DNA of 64,000 nt from Candidatus Thiothrix putei (GCA_029972225.1 CP124756.1:3640001-3704000); one strand, 5' to 3'; positions 1 through 9,715 are shown, counted from the stretch's first letter. Program-made: numbers and translations. Notes: a model not told the origin generated them from the letters alone.

Positions 1-449
1 CGGTTAACTACCGCCAGAAGGACAAACCTTTCGAGAAACTACAAAAGCATTACGGTGCGAACCTCGAAGGCAAAACCGTAGCACTCTGGGGTCTGGCCTT
101 CAAACCCAACACCGATGATATGCGCGAAGCCTCTAGCCGCACACTCATGGAAACCTTATGGAAACAAGGTGTGAAGGTACAAGCGTTTGACCCAGTAGCG
201 ATGGAAGAATGCACCCGCCTCTACGGTCAACGGGACGACTTAACACTGTGTAAAACCGCTGATGACGCGCTGGATGGCGCAGATTGCCTAGTAATCGTCA
301 CTGAATGGCAACAATTCCGCAGCCCCAACTTTGATACGATCAAAACCAAACTGAAAGACCCAGTGATTGTGGATGGGCGCAACCTCTACTCACCCGAACA
401 AATGATGAAAAAAGGCATCACCTACTACGCTATCGGACGTGGCTGCTAA
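1..449 (+). CDS. ugd: UDP-glucose 6-dehydrogenase, C-terminal part (5' end outside window)
   Basis: The reading frame is open from base 3 to the stop at 447-449, so the gene enters from the left edge. The visible part includes the signature GLAFKPNTDDMREASS of the UDP-glucose/GDP-mannose dehydrogenase family, followed by the C-terminal UDP-binding domain ending in a VDGRNLY segment. The family oxidises UDP-glucose to UDP-glucuronate with two NAD+, supplying nucleotide sugars for capsule, exopolysaccharide or LPS. An ATG at 120 lies inside the conserved domain and is not the real start. It converges on tamB with a 9-base gap. Confidence 0.93.
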   Translation, partial: VNYRQKDKPFEKLQKHYGANLEGKTVALWGLAFKPNTDDMREASSRTLMETLWKQGVKVQAFDPVAMEECTRLYGQRDDLTLCKTADDALDGADCLVIVTEWQQFRSPNFDTIKTKLKDPVIVDGRNLYSPEQMMKKGITYYAIGRGC

Positions 450-458
450 GCTCAACCA

Positions 459-3400
459 TCAGCGTTTTAATAATCCCTTATCGGTGTCGATCCTGTAAAT
501 CAAATCGACACCTTGCTGAAGACCTGCCTGCGCCTCAATCTGTAAATGCTTGTTAATTTGATAAGTAATGGCTACCCGTTGCAGCGAATCAAACAAACCA
601 ACAATATAACGCACATACAAACGTGCACCCAAACGCTTACCTAACGCCAATTCACTCTGGTCAAAATTACCATTTTTAGCTTTCAACCCAACCTCATCCA
701 AACCGAGACTCCCGCCCAAGCGTTGTGCGAGGTTTTCCCCACCAGCAATCCCCAGACCAGTAATGGCCTCCATTAATAAAGAGGACTGTTCACCGCTAAG
801 GCTAGACATGGCTCGCCCTGTTAACAAATAACTCAAGGTATCGCTTTGCGTTTGCTGCGGTGAGGAAAACAACGTCGACTCCGGCTGCTGCACCGTACCG
901 GCTAGCGCAATACCCACTTTAATATCGCCCTCATCCACTTCACGCACTGCCCTCACATCCAACCCCGGATTATTGAGCGGGCCGTTGAAAATCAAACGCC
1001 CACGCTCAATCGCCAAACGTTGTTCATACGCGTTATAAACCCCGTCCACAACGCTTAAAACACCCTCAGCAATAATATCCTGGCGAGTACGCAGCACCCG
1101 TAGCTTACCGATTAAACGTGCATCCAAGCCAAATCCATTAAACTTCACTTTATCGCCCAGCTCAATCACCACATTTGGCTTGATATTCAATGGCGCATCT
1201 TTCACCAAAACCTGGGGTTGCCCACTTCCTCCTGTTTCGGCAGCAGAACGCCCCACGATGACCACATCATCCGAACGGGCGCTGGCCGTCTGCGGAATTT
1301 CCCGCAAACTAACCGTCGCCTCAGGAATCAATACCGAACCACTGATCGACACATCCGCAGGACTAGCTTGAATGCTCAAATCCGGGGAAACCAATGCCTG
1401 TATTTCATGCGTATCCATCAAGGTCAGGTTATTACCCTGCAACGCTACATCAGCCTGCCAATGCGGTAAATTTGCCAATGACAACACCCCATTAGCCGTC
1501 ATCATCCCCGCTCCTGCCCGCAACGAACCCTTAATGGTCGCACGCTCTGTACCACGGGCTTGCATATCAAGGATAATTGCCTCCAGCGTCACGCCCGCTT
1601 CAGGTAAATGTACCTGCCCCCCCGTCAGCTTTACACCCCCATTCACAACCGGCTTTTTAAGCAACCCTGTTAGCGTCACATCCCCTGTCACACTGCCCCG
1701 TAAGCGCTCAATCTGTGGGGAAAAACGTTCCAACCAAGCAATATCCGGCAGCGCCGCATTCAGCCGCGCATTGATACGATGATTACCATCCAACGGCGAC
1801 AAATCAATCCGCCCATCAGCCCGTAACTGCCCATAGCGCACCAAATCCACTTGCGCTTGCACATCCATTTGACGGTCATTGAGACTCAAATCGGCACGGG
1901 TACTGGTGTACTGTAAGGTTTCCACCTTCCCCTTGTTACCCCGCAACTTTACCGAACTGTCAGGCAAACGCACTGCCACGCTCGCCTGTGGCTTCCCACC
2001 GCGCTGCTCAAAACGGTAATCAGCGTCGGCGACACCCTCTACACTTAAGGTTTCCGGCAACCACGAGCGCAACATCACCAGAGGAATCTGCCGCAAATTA
2101 CCAGCGATGCTAAAACCTGTCGCGGGCATCCAAGCCGGTTTACCACAAGCACGCGCCCCCCGATTATTTAAACAAATCATAGAGCTGCTCAACGCTTTAT
2201 CAGAAACTTGTAGATTAATCGGATCTGCCATATCCCAGTTGCCTGCTGGCGTATCCCGCAGCGCAAGCTTAGGAAGCGTTCCCTGCCACTGCCCATTTTG
2301 CCAACCACCACTTGCCGCAATCTCCAGTTTACCCGCCTCATGCATCACCTGAGCCGTCACCTGATGACGCTCTATCGTCCCCTGTCCATCAATCCTGGCA
2401 GACTTAATGAGCGTTTCACCGGCTTGAAAATCCTTAAGCGTACCTTGCAACTCATAACGTTCAGCAACTTGCCTTGCTTGCAAATCTACTGCGCCCAAAC
2501 GGTAATCCTGATAGCGAAGTTTGCTCCCCTGCAAATCCGCCTGAATTTCTGGCTTTTCCAACTTTCCTTTGAAAACACCCTCACCCTGTAAACTGCCTTC
2601 TAGACCCTTCCACGCCTTAGCAAGATTCTTAGCATCCACTTTCCAACGCAAATCGAATGGTTCTGTTGCCTGCCCAGACACCTCCACTCGGTTAGCACCT
2701 GACTGAAGCACCACGTTCTGTGCAGCCAACTTTGCATCACCCCAATCAAGCTTACCCTTAGCCTGCAAGTCGTAACCTTCGACATTACCCGCAAGTTCCA
2801 CCACCTCTAATTGCAATTGCGAGCCATCCAATAAACCACGTAACGTACCATTGCCCTTGGCTGTCCCACGAATCCGGGGATCAAGCTGTGCCAATTTGGG
2901 CGCATTTACCTGCCAGTTGATATCGAGTCGATCACTGGCATTGCCGTTTGCCTGTAAACGGTTATCGCCGATCTTGGCGTCCAAAGCACGCAGATCAACC
3001 ACCTTGCCATTCCAGTCGCCCTGCCCTTGAATATCGACGGGGTATTCCCGCAATTTCCCCTGTAAGCGCGTCACGTCCAAGGTAGCCGCTTGCAGCTTAC
3101 CCTGATGCAACGAACCACTGGAACGTAGCGCCACACCCAGATTAGCAGGCCATTCCTTGAGAAAATGAGCGGGGTTTAACTGATGTCCCTCCACATCGGC
3201 TTCCCATACCAAGGCATCTTGCCAGCCTAACTGCCCAGCAGCACTTAACTCGCCTGCTTCGCCATTGAGCCGCAATTTGTCAATCACCAGCTCAGCAAAC
3301 GAGCCTTTGCCTTGTAACTGTGCTTGATAACGCGGGTAGTCAGCGTAAGCCCAATCAGCCTCCAGACCGAGCGTGTATTGCAATAACTCCCCACCCACTT

Positions 3401-4067
3401 TGGCCTTAGCCGTACCGCTTCCCCACGTATCACTAGCGGCATCCACCGCCACATTCAAAGCCAAAGCATGAGGCTGAGCCAACGCCATACTCCCATCCAG
3501 TACCACATCGACCTTACCTTGCGCATCGTAAAGTTGCGCTTGCAACTTCTCGACGTGCAACTGCCCCTCGCGTGCACGCGCTTCCATTTGCACGTCACGT
3601 AAGCGCAGCGGGTGTTCACCCTGCCAAACCTCCAGTTCGTCAATGCTAATTTGCCGCGCATCAACAGTTAGCGGCAAGCGAATCGACATTAACTCAAAGG
3701 GTTGCGATGCTTCAGCTTCCTCCTGACTAGCTGGCAAACGGATTACCAACTTATCCACATGCAAACGCCTCACCCACAATGCCGGTGGTGAAGCAACCTC
3801 GACCTGACTATCCACCGCCACACTACTGGCTTCCAAGGTGGCACTCTCACTCTCCCAACGGATGCGACCCGCGTTCAGCCCCGCTGCTAACGTGCCTTCC
3901 ACCCCCTCCATCTCCAACCCTGAAACCAAATAATGCGCATTATTCACCAGAAAACGTGTACCCGTTTGGGAAAGCGCCAGAAACGCAACACTCCCCCCTA
4001 CCAGCAAAAGCAGCAGGAAAATCACCAGCAACGGGTTAACCAATAAATGTTTCAGCCATTGATTCAC
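459..4067 (-). CDS. tamB: Translocation and assembly module inner-membrane subunit TamB
   Basis: A 1202-residue protein with one N-terminal membrane anchor (about residues 10-32, LLVIFLLLLLVGG) followed by a long beta-rich periplasmic region. The DUF490/TamB domain fills roughly the last 350 residues, including GKLRVLRTRQDIIAEGVLSV and the terminal YQINKHLQIEAQAG segment. Known family role: with TamA, TamB spans the periplasm and helps insert outer-membrane proteins and transport phospholipid. The start codon overlaps the tamA stop by four bases, so translation is probably coupled. Length is typical of the family. Confidence 0.93.
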   Translation of the reverse strand: MNQWLKHLLVNPLLVIFLLLLLVGGSVAFLALSQTGTRFLVNNAHYLVSGLEMEGVEGTLAAGLNAGRIRWESESATLEASSVAVDSQVEVASPPALWVRRLHVDKLVIRLPASQEEAEASQPFELMSIRLPLTVDARQISIDELEVWQGEHPLRLRDVQMEARAREGQLHVEKLQAQLYDAQGKVDVVLDGSMALAQPHALALNVAVDAASDTWGSGTAKAKVGGELLQYTLGLEADWAYADYPRYQAQLQGKGSFAELVIDKLRLNGEAGELSAAGQLGWQDALVWEADVEGHQLNPAHFLKEWPANLGVALRSSGSLHQGKLQAATLDVTRLQGKLREYPVDIQGQGDWNGKVVDLRALDAKIGDNRLQANGNASDRLDINWQVNAPKLAQLDPRIRGTAKGNGTLRGLLDGSQLQLEVVELAGNVEGYDLQAKGKLDWGDAKLAAQNVVLQSGANRVEVSGQATEPFDLRWKVDAKNLAKAWKGLEGSLQGEGVFKGKLEKPEIQADLQGSKLRYQDYRLGAVDLQARQVAERYELQGTLKDFQAGETLIKSARIDGQGTIERHQVTAQVMHEAGKLEIAASGGWQNGQWQGTLPKLALRDTPAGNWDMADPINLQVSDKALSSSMICLNNRGARACGKPAWMPATGFSIAGNLRQIPLVMLRSWLPETLSVEGVADADYRFEQRGGKPQASVAVRLPDSSVKLRGNKGKVETLQYTSTRADLSLNDRQMDVQAQVDLVRYGQLRADGRIDLSPLDGNHRINARLNAALPDIAWLERFSPQIERLRGSVTGDVTLTGLLKKPVVNGGVKLTGGQVHLPEAGVTLEAIILDMQARGTERATIKGSLRAGAGMMTANGVLSLANLPHWQADVALQGNNLTLMDTHEIQALVSPDLSIQASPADVSISGSVLIPEATVSLREIPQTASARSDDVVIVGRSAAETGGSGQPQVLVKDAPLNIKPNVVIELGDKVKFNGFGLDARLIGKLRVLRTRQDIIAEGVLSVVDGVYNAYEQRLAIERGRLIFNGPLNNPGLDVRAVREVDEGDIKVGIALAGTVQQPESTLFSSPQQTQSDTLSYLLTGRAMSSLSGEQSSLLMEAITGLGIAGGENLAQRLGGSLGLDEVGLKAKNGNFDQSELALGKRLGARLYVRYIVGLFDSLQRVAITYQINKHLQIEAQAGLQQGVDLIYRIDTDKGLLKR

Positions 4068-5836
4068 AAGTCAGGCCCCAGACTGAAATAGAAATGCACA
4101 TCCCCAAGATCGTCCTTAGGCGCTGCAATATCCGCACGTATCGGCCCCAACGGCGATTTGTAACGTACCCCGAAGCCAGCGCCAACGTTCATGGACATAT
4201 TAGCAGCATCATTGAAAGCATCGCCTGCATCTACAAAAGCAGCCGCACTCCAGTTATCTACCACTGGGCGATCATACTCAACACTGGTCGTTAACAAGTG
4301 CTTCCCCCCTACGACATCGCCCGCCGCATTCGTTCCCCCCAAAGACTCAAAATCATAACCCCGCACTGAACTTTGCCCACCAGCAAAAAAACGTAGGGAT
4401 TTGGGCATTTCATCCAACTCATTGGTCAGCGTCGAGCCAGCAGCACCTTGCAAAATCAGCTTGCCACCTGTTTCGAGGGTATGCAGGTATTTACCGTTGA
4501 GCTTACCTTGCAGAACACTTTGGTCACTTAAGACTCCTTCGGCGGCACCTTGTATCTCTGCCGCTACTTGCCAACCTTGTGTCGGAAACAGTAAATCGTT
4601 GGTTTTGGTCTTTTTAACCCGAACACCCCCAAGCGTCAGTTGGGAGCGCGTTTCTTCCCCACTGTTGACACGTGTCGTTTCATCGAGGTAATTGACAAAT
4701 ACTGTTTGCTGCCAATCATGGTCATTGCGGCGGTTATAGTCCACACCCACTTTAAATGCTTCGCTCTCAATGCCGTTGTTATCGGTATAACGCACCCCGC
4801 CGGACAAGCTGGCGTATTCGTGTTCAGGCTCCCATAACGGCACTTTGTATGTGCCTTCAACGGACTGTTCATTTTGAGCCAGCGCACCTTTCGCATTGAA
4901 TTTGTGGCCTTTATTGTTAACCCAATGGGCTTCCATATCCGTTTCGACTCGAAACCCCGTATCCGTGCCATACCCCACCCGCCCGCTGTAGGTGTAGCGT
5001 TTTCGGCGTTCAGCGGAAATGCCCACGGGTACACTGCCATTTTCTGCTTGTTGGTAAGCACCACTGACCTGCACTTCACTGTAATAGCCGCTGCCTTCCA
5101 AAATCCGCTGCTGTTTCAGCAAGTTTTCAGCGTTGTAGGTATCGCCCTCACGCACGCGCAAATAGCGGTTCAGGTATTTTTCTGCCAATACATCCTGTTC
5201 CACCCTGACCTTGCCTACTTGGTAACGTTTACCCGTTTCAAAATGCAAGCGTACTTGCGCTTGGCGAGTATCAGGGTCTACTTGAATTTCCCGCAGCAAA
5301 TACTCCGCATCGAAAAACCCCAAGCGATTGGCGGTACTGCTGAGGCTGGATTTGAAATCTTCGTATCGTTGATGCACCAGCACATCACCTTGCTGATAAG
5401 GCAAAACGGCAGTTATCCTGCGGAATTCTGGCAAATCTTTACCCACCCCCGTCACCTGCACATCAATGCGAGTAACCCGCACTGGCTCGCCGGGTTGCAC
5501 CGCCACATGCAAGGCTAAACACTGACCTTGTTGCACAGAGGTAACGTTGAAACGAGCGCTGTAATAGCCCATCGCCTCCGCGCCTTCATATAATTTTTCT
5601 TCGGCAGATTCGATAAAACGTTGCACCCTATCCCTAGGACTGTCGCATTTAAGGTTGCGCAAGGAAGGCATAAAAGCCCGTAAATTATCCGCCAGCGCCG
5701 TGTCTGCACCCTGCACCGTCACCTTAACGGGAGATTCCGCTTCAGCCGCCGCTTCCTCTTCCGTTTGTTGGAAAAAAGCGGCAGACCCCGGTGCACTTGC
5801 GCCTAACAAGCATAAGCCCCAAATGATTTTTTTCAT
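4064..5836 (-). CDS. tamA: Outer-membrane assembly factor TamA (Omp85/BamA superfamily)
   Basis: 590 residues with a signal peptide (KIIWGLCLLGASAPGSAAF), N-terminal POTRA repeats (about 35-280) and a C-terminal 16-strand-type beta barrel. The barrel carries the Omp85 lid-loop motif RFFAGGQSSVRGYDFESLGG and ends in FYFSLGPDL, a typical outer-membrane C-terminus. The family partners with TamB to assemble autotransporters and other barrels in the outer membrane. It lies directly upstream of tamB with a 4-base overlap, the conserved tamAB arrangement. Confidence 0.93.
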   Translation of the reverse strand: MKKIIWGLCLLGASAPGSAAFFQQTEEEAAAEAESPVKVTVQGADTALADNLRAFMPSLRNLKCDSPRDRVQRFIESAEEKLYEGAEAMGYYSARFNVTSVQQGQCLALHVAVQPGEPVRVTRIDVQVTGVGKDLPEFRRITAVLPYQQGDVLVHQRYEDFKSSLSSTANRLGFFDAEYLLREIQVDPDTRQAQVRLHFETGKRYQVGKVRVEQDVLAEKYLNRYLRVREGDTYNAENLLKQQRILEGSGYYSEVQVSGAYQQAENGSVPVGISAERRKRYTYSGRVGYGTDTGFRVETDMEAHWVNNKGHKFNAKGALAQNEQSVEGTYKVPLWEPEHEYASLSGGVRYTDNNGIESEAFKVGVDYNRRNDHDWQQTVFVNYLDETTRVNSGEETRSQLTLGGVRVKKTKTNDLLFPTQGWQVAAEIQGAAEGVLSDQSVLQGKLNGKYLHTLETGGKLILQGAAGSTLTNELDEMPKSLRFFAGGQSSVRGYDFESLGGTNAAGDVVGGKHLLTTSVEYDRPVVDNWSAAAFVDAGDAFNDAANMSMNVGAGFGVRYKSPLGPIRADIAAPKDDLGDVHFYFSLGPDL

Positions 5837-5877
5837 GCTGCCGCTTCCTGATCCTTATGTTTTGCTTGCGATATTAC

Positions 5878-7353
5878 TTATTGCTCGAATGCCCATTTCA
5901 ATAAAGCATCCTGCAAACGCCGTCCGCTACCCTGTGCTTCCCGACCATTATGCAACAACACGATGACCAGACGCTTACCGCTGCGGGTCAACATATACCC
6001 CGCGATAGCCGTGGCATCCTTCAGCGTCCCCGTTTTCAGGTGGCTGCGCCCGCGTAAATCATCGTCTTTGAAACGGCTTGCCAGTGTGCCGTCTTCACCC
6101 AATAGCGGTAACGACGCCATGAATTCCGGCATATACGGGTCACGCCATGCCATCTCCAATAACGCGCCTAACTGCCTAGCACTGACACGTTCACTGCGCG
6201 ATAAGCCGGAACCGTTTTCCACTACCATACCAGTGTAGTCGATACCGGCTTTTTTGAGCATCTCGGCAGTCACCATCCGGCTTTTATCCAGCGTCGCGGG
6301 CGCTCCCAGCACTTTCGCGCCGATGGTGAGGAACACATTGCGCGTCATCACATTATTGCTCCACTTATTAATGAAGCGGATTTGTTCCCCCAAAGTACGC
6401 GATTCATGCGTATGCAATAACACGTCGCCTTCCCGCACCTGCCCGCTTTGCAACGTGCCGCTGAACTTGCCGCCTTGCGACTGCCACACATCCCGAAACG
6501 CATTGAAGACATGCTCCTCAGGGGTGGACAACACCCGCAGCACAAAGTTTTTCCCGCAATCTGCCGAATACGCACCGGAAACCTTAAGCGCCGTGGCTGT
6601 TGGCGTAAAGTCCGGCTGGTAATGCCCCTTGCGGCAACCGCCTTTTGCCAACACCATGCTATTGTCCAATTGCAAACCGGGAATCAGCGGGAACGGCGTA
6701 ATCCCCACTTTGCCCGTGGCTTGGTCGGCTTCCAATAGAAAACGGTTCGCCTGAAAGTTAAACATTAGCGCCGACGGCTGGGCGTTGTAGACACGGGTCG
6801 GTTCATTATCGAAAGCTGCCGGGTCGTAATCGGGAATGTTGAAATAGCTGTTATCCACCACCAACTGCCCACGAATTTCTTTCAAACCTTTCAGTTGCAA
6901 ATCGTGCAGCAATTGCCAAAACGCTTCATCGGTCAGAAACGGGTCGCCATAACCTTTTAGAATCAAATCACCGTTAAGAATACCGTCTTTTAATTCGCCG
7001 CGCGTCCAAGCTTCGGTTTTCCAGGTATAGCTGGGGCTAAGTAACTTGAGTGCCGTCCAAGTCGTCAGCAATTTCATCACCGACGCGGGGTTACGCGGCA
7101 CGTTATCGTTATGCACCACCATCGGTACGTTGGCGTTTAAATCGCGGATGTACACACTCAGGTTTTCAGAGGGAATCTTGGCTTGCTGCATGAAAACCTG
7201 AATATCAGCAGGCAAATCAGCGGTTTGTTGGTGGCGAATCAGGGTGAGTTCAGCCGGTTGCGGTGCTGGGCGAACAGGCAAAAGCGATTCTGCGGCACTA
7301 ACGCCTCCCAGACTCACACACAGCCCGATGGTGATGAATAATTTTTTCAACAT
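5878..7353 (-). CDS. dacB: D-alanyl-D-alanine carboxypeptidase/endopeptidase (PBP4 type)
   Basis: 491 residues with an N-terminal signal peptide (about 1-20). All three penicillin-binding motifs of the S13 family are visible: SVMK (S91-K94, nucleophile), SNN within KWSNNVMTRN, and KTG within HLKTGTLKDA. The long insertion between the SxxK and SxN motifs is characteristic of PBP4. The enzyme trims D-Ala from peptidoglycan stem peptides and cleaves cross-links in the periplasm. It sits 41 bases upstream of tamA on the same strand and may share its transcript. Confidence 0.93.
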   Translation of the reverse strand: MLKKLFITIGLCVSLGGVSAAESLLPVRPAPQPAELTLIRHQQTADLPADIQVFMQQAKIPSENLSVYIRDLNANVPMVVHNDNVPRNPASVMKLLTTWTALKLLSPSYTWKTEAWTRGELKDGILNGDLILKGYGDPFLTDEAFWQLLHDLQLKGLKEIRGQLVVDNSYFNIPDYDPAAFDNEPTRVYNAQPSALMFNFQANRFLLEADQATGKVGITPFPLIPGLQLDNSMVLAKGGCRKGHYQPDFTPTATALKVSGAYSADCGKNFVLRVLSTPEEHVFNAFRDVWQSQGGKFSGTLQSGQVREGDVLLHTHESRTLGEQIRFINKWSNNVMTRNVFLTIGAKVLGAPATLDKSRMVTAEMLKKAGIDYTGMVVENGSGLSRSERVSARQLGALLEMAWRDPYMPEFMASLPLLGEDGTLASRFKDDDLRGRSHLKTGTLKDATAIAGYMLTRSGKRLVIVLLHNGREAQGSGRRLQDALLKWAFEQ

Positions 7354-7371
7354 AATGCATTCGTTATGGTT

Positions 7372-8160
7372 TTAAGTGTCTGGTTTAAGGTCGGCTAATT
7401 CTAGCACCTCAATACCCGCAACGGTGTAATGCCAGCGCAAATCAAAATCGTAAAGGCGCATGGCGTATACCCTATCCACCACTTGCCCGTGCTGGTAGGA
7501 AGGGCGCGGGTCTTGACGCAGAATCTGCTCAATCAATACACGCACATCGGTATGCCATTGCGCTTGTTTTTGCGCACATTGCTGGCTGGCTTGGGCAGAA
7601 AACACCACTGACTGCGGCGCAAATGGCGCATCCGGTGCAAAGCCTGCCCGCGCTTGCGGCAAGGCATCCGCATACGGCAGGTACGGTTTAATATCCAGAA
7701 TCGGCGTGCCATCCAGCAAATCTGCCCCAGCGAGTTCGAGGGTGATGTTACTCCCTGACACCTGAATCCCGCATAACTCAGCCACCGTCAGACCAATCGG
7801 GTTGGGGCGGAAGGTGGAACGGGTGGCGAATACACCCAGCCGTGCATTGCCGCCGAGACGCGGTGGGCGCACCGTGGGTTTCCAGCCTTGCGCTTGCGTC
7901 CCGTGGAAGACAAAGATTAACCAGACGTGGGAAAAACCTTCGAGTCCGCGCACCGTTTCGGGCAGATTGTACGGGGGCAAAAGCGTGAGAGTGGAACGAG
8001 CGGCTGTGACCAAACCGGGCTGGCGGGGGATGCCGAATTTTTCTTTGTAGGGGGAAGTGATGGTGCCGATGGGGTGAAGAGAAATCGCTCCATCAGAAGA
8101 AACCCCTCCCAGCCTCCCCTTATCAGGGGAGGAGGAAGAGCCAAAGTCATGGGAGGTCAT
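7372..8160 (-). CDS. trmO: tRNA (N6-threonylcarbamoyladenosine(37)-N6)-methyltransferase TrmO (YaeB/TsaA family)
   Basis: The core ISLHPIGTITSPYKEKFGIPRQPGL and the later RPNPIGLT and LLDGTPILDIKPYLPY segments are diagnostic of the TsaA/TrmO family, which methylates t6A37 in some threonine tRNAs using S-adenosylmethionine. I chose the ATG at 8160, giving 262 residues; an open frame continues upstream to 8343 but that extension overlaps the neighbouring gene and has no family similarity. The first ~26 residues (MTSHDFGSSSSPDKGRLGGV...) are not family sequence: they are encoded by a dispersed palindromic repeat (see 8113-8132). The gene overlaps the end of the upstream membrane-protein gene by 14 bases. 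Confidence 0.88.
   Translation of the reverse strand: MTSHDFGSSSSPDKGRLGGVSSDGAISLHPIGTITSPYKEKFGIPRQPGLVTAARSTLTLLPPYNLPETVRGLEGFSHVWLIFVFHGTQAQGWKPTVRPPRLGGNARLGVFATRSTFRPNPIGLTVAELCGIQVSGSNITLELAGADLLDGTPILDIKPYLPYADALPQARAGFAPDAPFAPQSVVFSAQASQQCAQKQAQWHTDVRVLIEQILRQDPRPSYQHGQVVDRVYAMRLYDFDLRWHYTVAGIEVLELADLKPDT
8113..8132. repeat. Palindromic dispersed-repeat-like element inside the 5' end of trmO
   Basis: An 8-bp perfect stem CCTCCCCT / AGGGGAGG flanks the 4-base loop TATC. The surrounding bases (about 8101-8136) match a GC-rich palindrome type scattered through many bacterial genomes, recognisable when translated as SPDKGRLGGV in one frame or PLIRGG in the others. It is in frame with trmO and adds a non-conserved N-terminal tail. 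Confidence 0.7.
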
Positions 8161-9613
8161 AGAAATACCCCGTGAAGTGATACAGCCATTGTGCGATAGG
8201 CAAGTGGGTGAAGTGCTGGAACACCTGATACATTGCCCACAACGCGGCTCCGGCCAATACAACATAGCCAAACATCCAAAAGCTGGCGACAGCATCGCGC
8301 CAGTTTTTACGCGGCTGTTCCAGAAAATCAGCCAGTGCCGCACCTTTGAAACCGTGGATGAAAAATGCCATCAACCCCAGCAGAATATGCAGCAGCGTCG
8401 GAATCAGCGTCGTCACCAGCATCAGCGTGACCATGATGCCCTTGCCCCACGGGTCATCCCGCGCCCACACCGCGTATTCCTGCCAGCCCGTTTGTGCCGG
8501 AACTCCTGATTTCACATCCACCCAGCCCGCATACAAGCTATCCAGCACGATCGCACCCGCTGGCAGCAATAGGCACAATGCCAGCATAAATAACACCGCC
8601 ACCCCGAAATCCAGCACCACATCCAGCACAATCACCCGCACCCGCGACTCTTGCGCTGTCCGCTCCAGAAAGAAACGACTCACCCACCAAGACAACCAAT
8701 CCAACAATGCATTCACCAGCGGCAACGCCAGATAGAAAAACATCCACATCAACGACGTGTTATAATTCCCATTCCAACCTTGCAATACAGCGAAAGCGGC
8801 AGCGACAGCGGCAGCGCCAGCGCCAGCGCCAGCGCCAGCGCCAGCGGCAGCGACAGCGGCAGCGACAGCGAAAGCGAAAGCGAAAGCGACAGCGCCAGCG
8901 CCAGCGCCAGCGCCAGCGCCAGCGCCAGCGCCAGCGCCAGCGCCAGCGGCAGCGACAGCGGCAGCGACAGCGGCAGCGACAGCGACAGCGAAAGCGACAG
9001 CGACAGCGCCAACCCAATAACCCCAAATCAAACTAAGCACAGCAAAACCAATACTGCCGTTAGCCCAATACAAAATTACGCCACACCCTAAGCCCATCAA
9101 CATTCGCCACACTTGGTCCGCTACATTTGATGGCAATCCCAGCCGTTGCAATTGCGCCTTACCCCACACATCGGCACGGTCGCTATTCCCTGCAAAAAAC
9201 TTGATAGCGACAAACATCACAAGGGCGAACAACACCAATCCGGGAAAGAAATAAGGGCGATAGGGAGAATCAGCAGGCAACAGTTCCTTGCCCGAAAACA
9301 GGTTCGTACCATCAAAATAGCTGTAGGTCAGGATAAAAAACAGAAAGGGATAGAGATAGGACAACAGGAAAGAAACACTAAACGCCTGCAAAGAGTCTTT
9401 GTTGCCGTAGAGCTTTTGCAAGCCACGCAGCAACCAATTCACGCCGCCCTGATACAAACGGCGGACTTTTCCATCCCGCAAGGATGCAATCAAATCTACG
9501 CGGTCATCCGCATTTTGCAGGATTTGGAAGTAAATAAAACCCAAAACGATACCCGCAACGGTCAGGATGAGCGTGATCGTGTCAATCCACTCACTGTATT
9601 CAAGCGTTGGCAT
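8147..9613 (-). CDS. Unrecognised multi-pass membrane protein with a hexanucleotide-encoded Ala/Gly/Val/Phe tract
   Basis: 488 residues; I do not recognise the family. Several hydrophobic segments are evident: near residues 10-30, 85-105, 125-142, 165-200, 290-310, 330-360 and 395-415, with two more toward the C-terminus. Residues about 202-275 are a low-complexity run of alternating Ala with Gly, Val, Phe or Ala, entirely encoded by the hexanucleotide array at 8789-9010. The start ATG follows GGGGA at good spacing. The tract is hydrophobic and placed between predicted membrane segments, so its copy number could change the length of a membrane or periplasmic segment. The gene's 3' end overlaps trmO. 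Confidence 0.7.
   Translation of the reverse strand: MPTLEYSEWIDTITLILTVAGIVLGFIYFQILQNADDRVDLIASLRDGKVRRLYQGGVNWLLRGLQKLYGNKDSLQAFSVSFLLSYLYPFLFFILTYSYFDGTNLFSGKELLPADSPYRPYFFPGLVLFALVMFVAIKFFAGNSDRADVWGKAQLQRLGLPSNVADQVWRMLMGLGCGVILYWANGSIGFAVLSLIWGYWVGAVAVAFAVAVAAAVAAAVAAAGAGAGAGAGAGAGAGAGAVAFAFAFAVAAAVAAAGAGAGAGAGAAAVAAAFAVLQGWNGNYNTSLMWMFFYLALPLVNALLDWLSWWVSRFFLERTAQESRVRVIVLDVVLDFGVAVLFMLALCLLLPAGAIVLDSLYAGWVDVKSGVPAQTGWQEYAVWARDDPWGKGIMVTLMLVTTLIPTLLHILLGLMAFFIHGFKGAALADFLEQPRKNWRDAVASFWMFGYVVLAGAALWAMYQVFQHFTHLPIAQWLYHFTGYFYDLP
8789..9010. repeat. 37-copy degenerate hexanucleotide array AGCGNN
   Basis: Reading the plus strand from 8789, every six bases begin AGCG and end in CC, GC, AC or AA, for 37 uninterrupted units (222 bp). 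The longest pure run is nine AGCGCC units at 8891-8944; blocks of alternating AGCGGC/AGCGAC flank it on both sides. On the minus strand the units are NNCGCT and encode dipeptides GA, AA, VA or FA. Because the unit is six bases, copy-number change preserves the reading frame. Confidence 0.97.
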
Positions 9614-9715
9614 CCGGCATTCCCCATGTCGATAAGTTGGGTTGATTGTAGCGGAGAGCAGGATAAAAATCGCGCTTAGGCAGATGACAAAAAGTAAACC
9701 GGAAATACCGCCCAG

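Noticed and set aside
8651-9091. Overlapping ORFs in other frames through the hexanucleotide array (Ser/Ala/Asp/Glu- or Arg/Gln-rich).
   Set aside because: A hexanucleotide array without stop codons stays open in every frame; only the minus-strand frame extends into non-repetitive hydrophobic protein sequence and has a ribosome-binding site.
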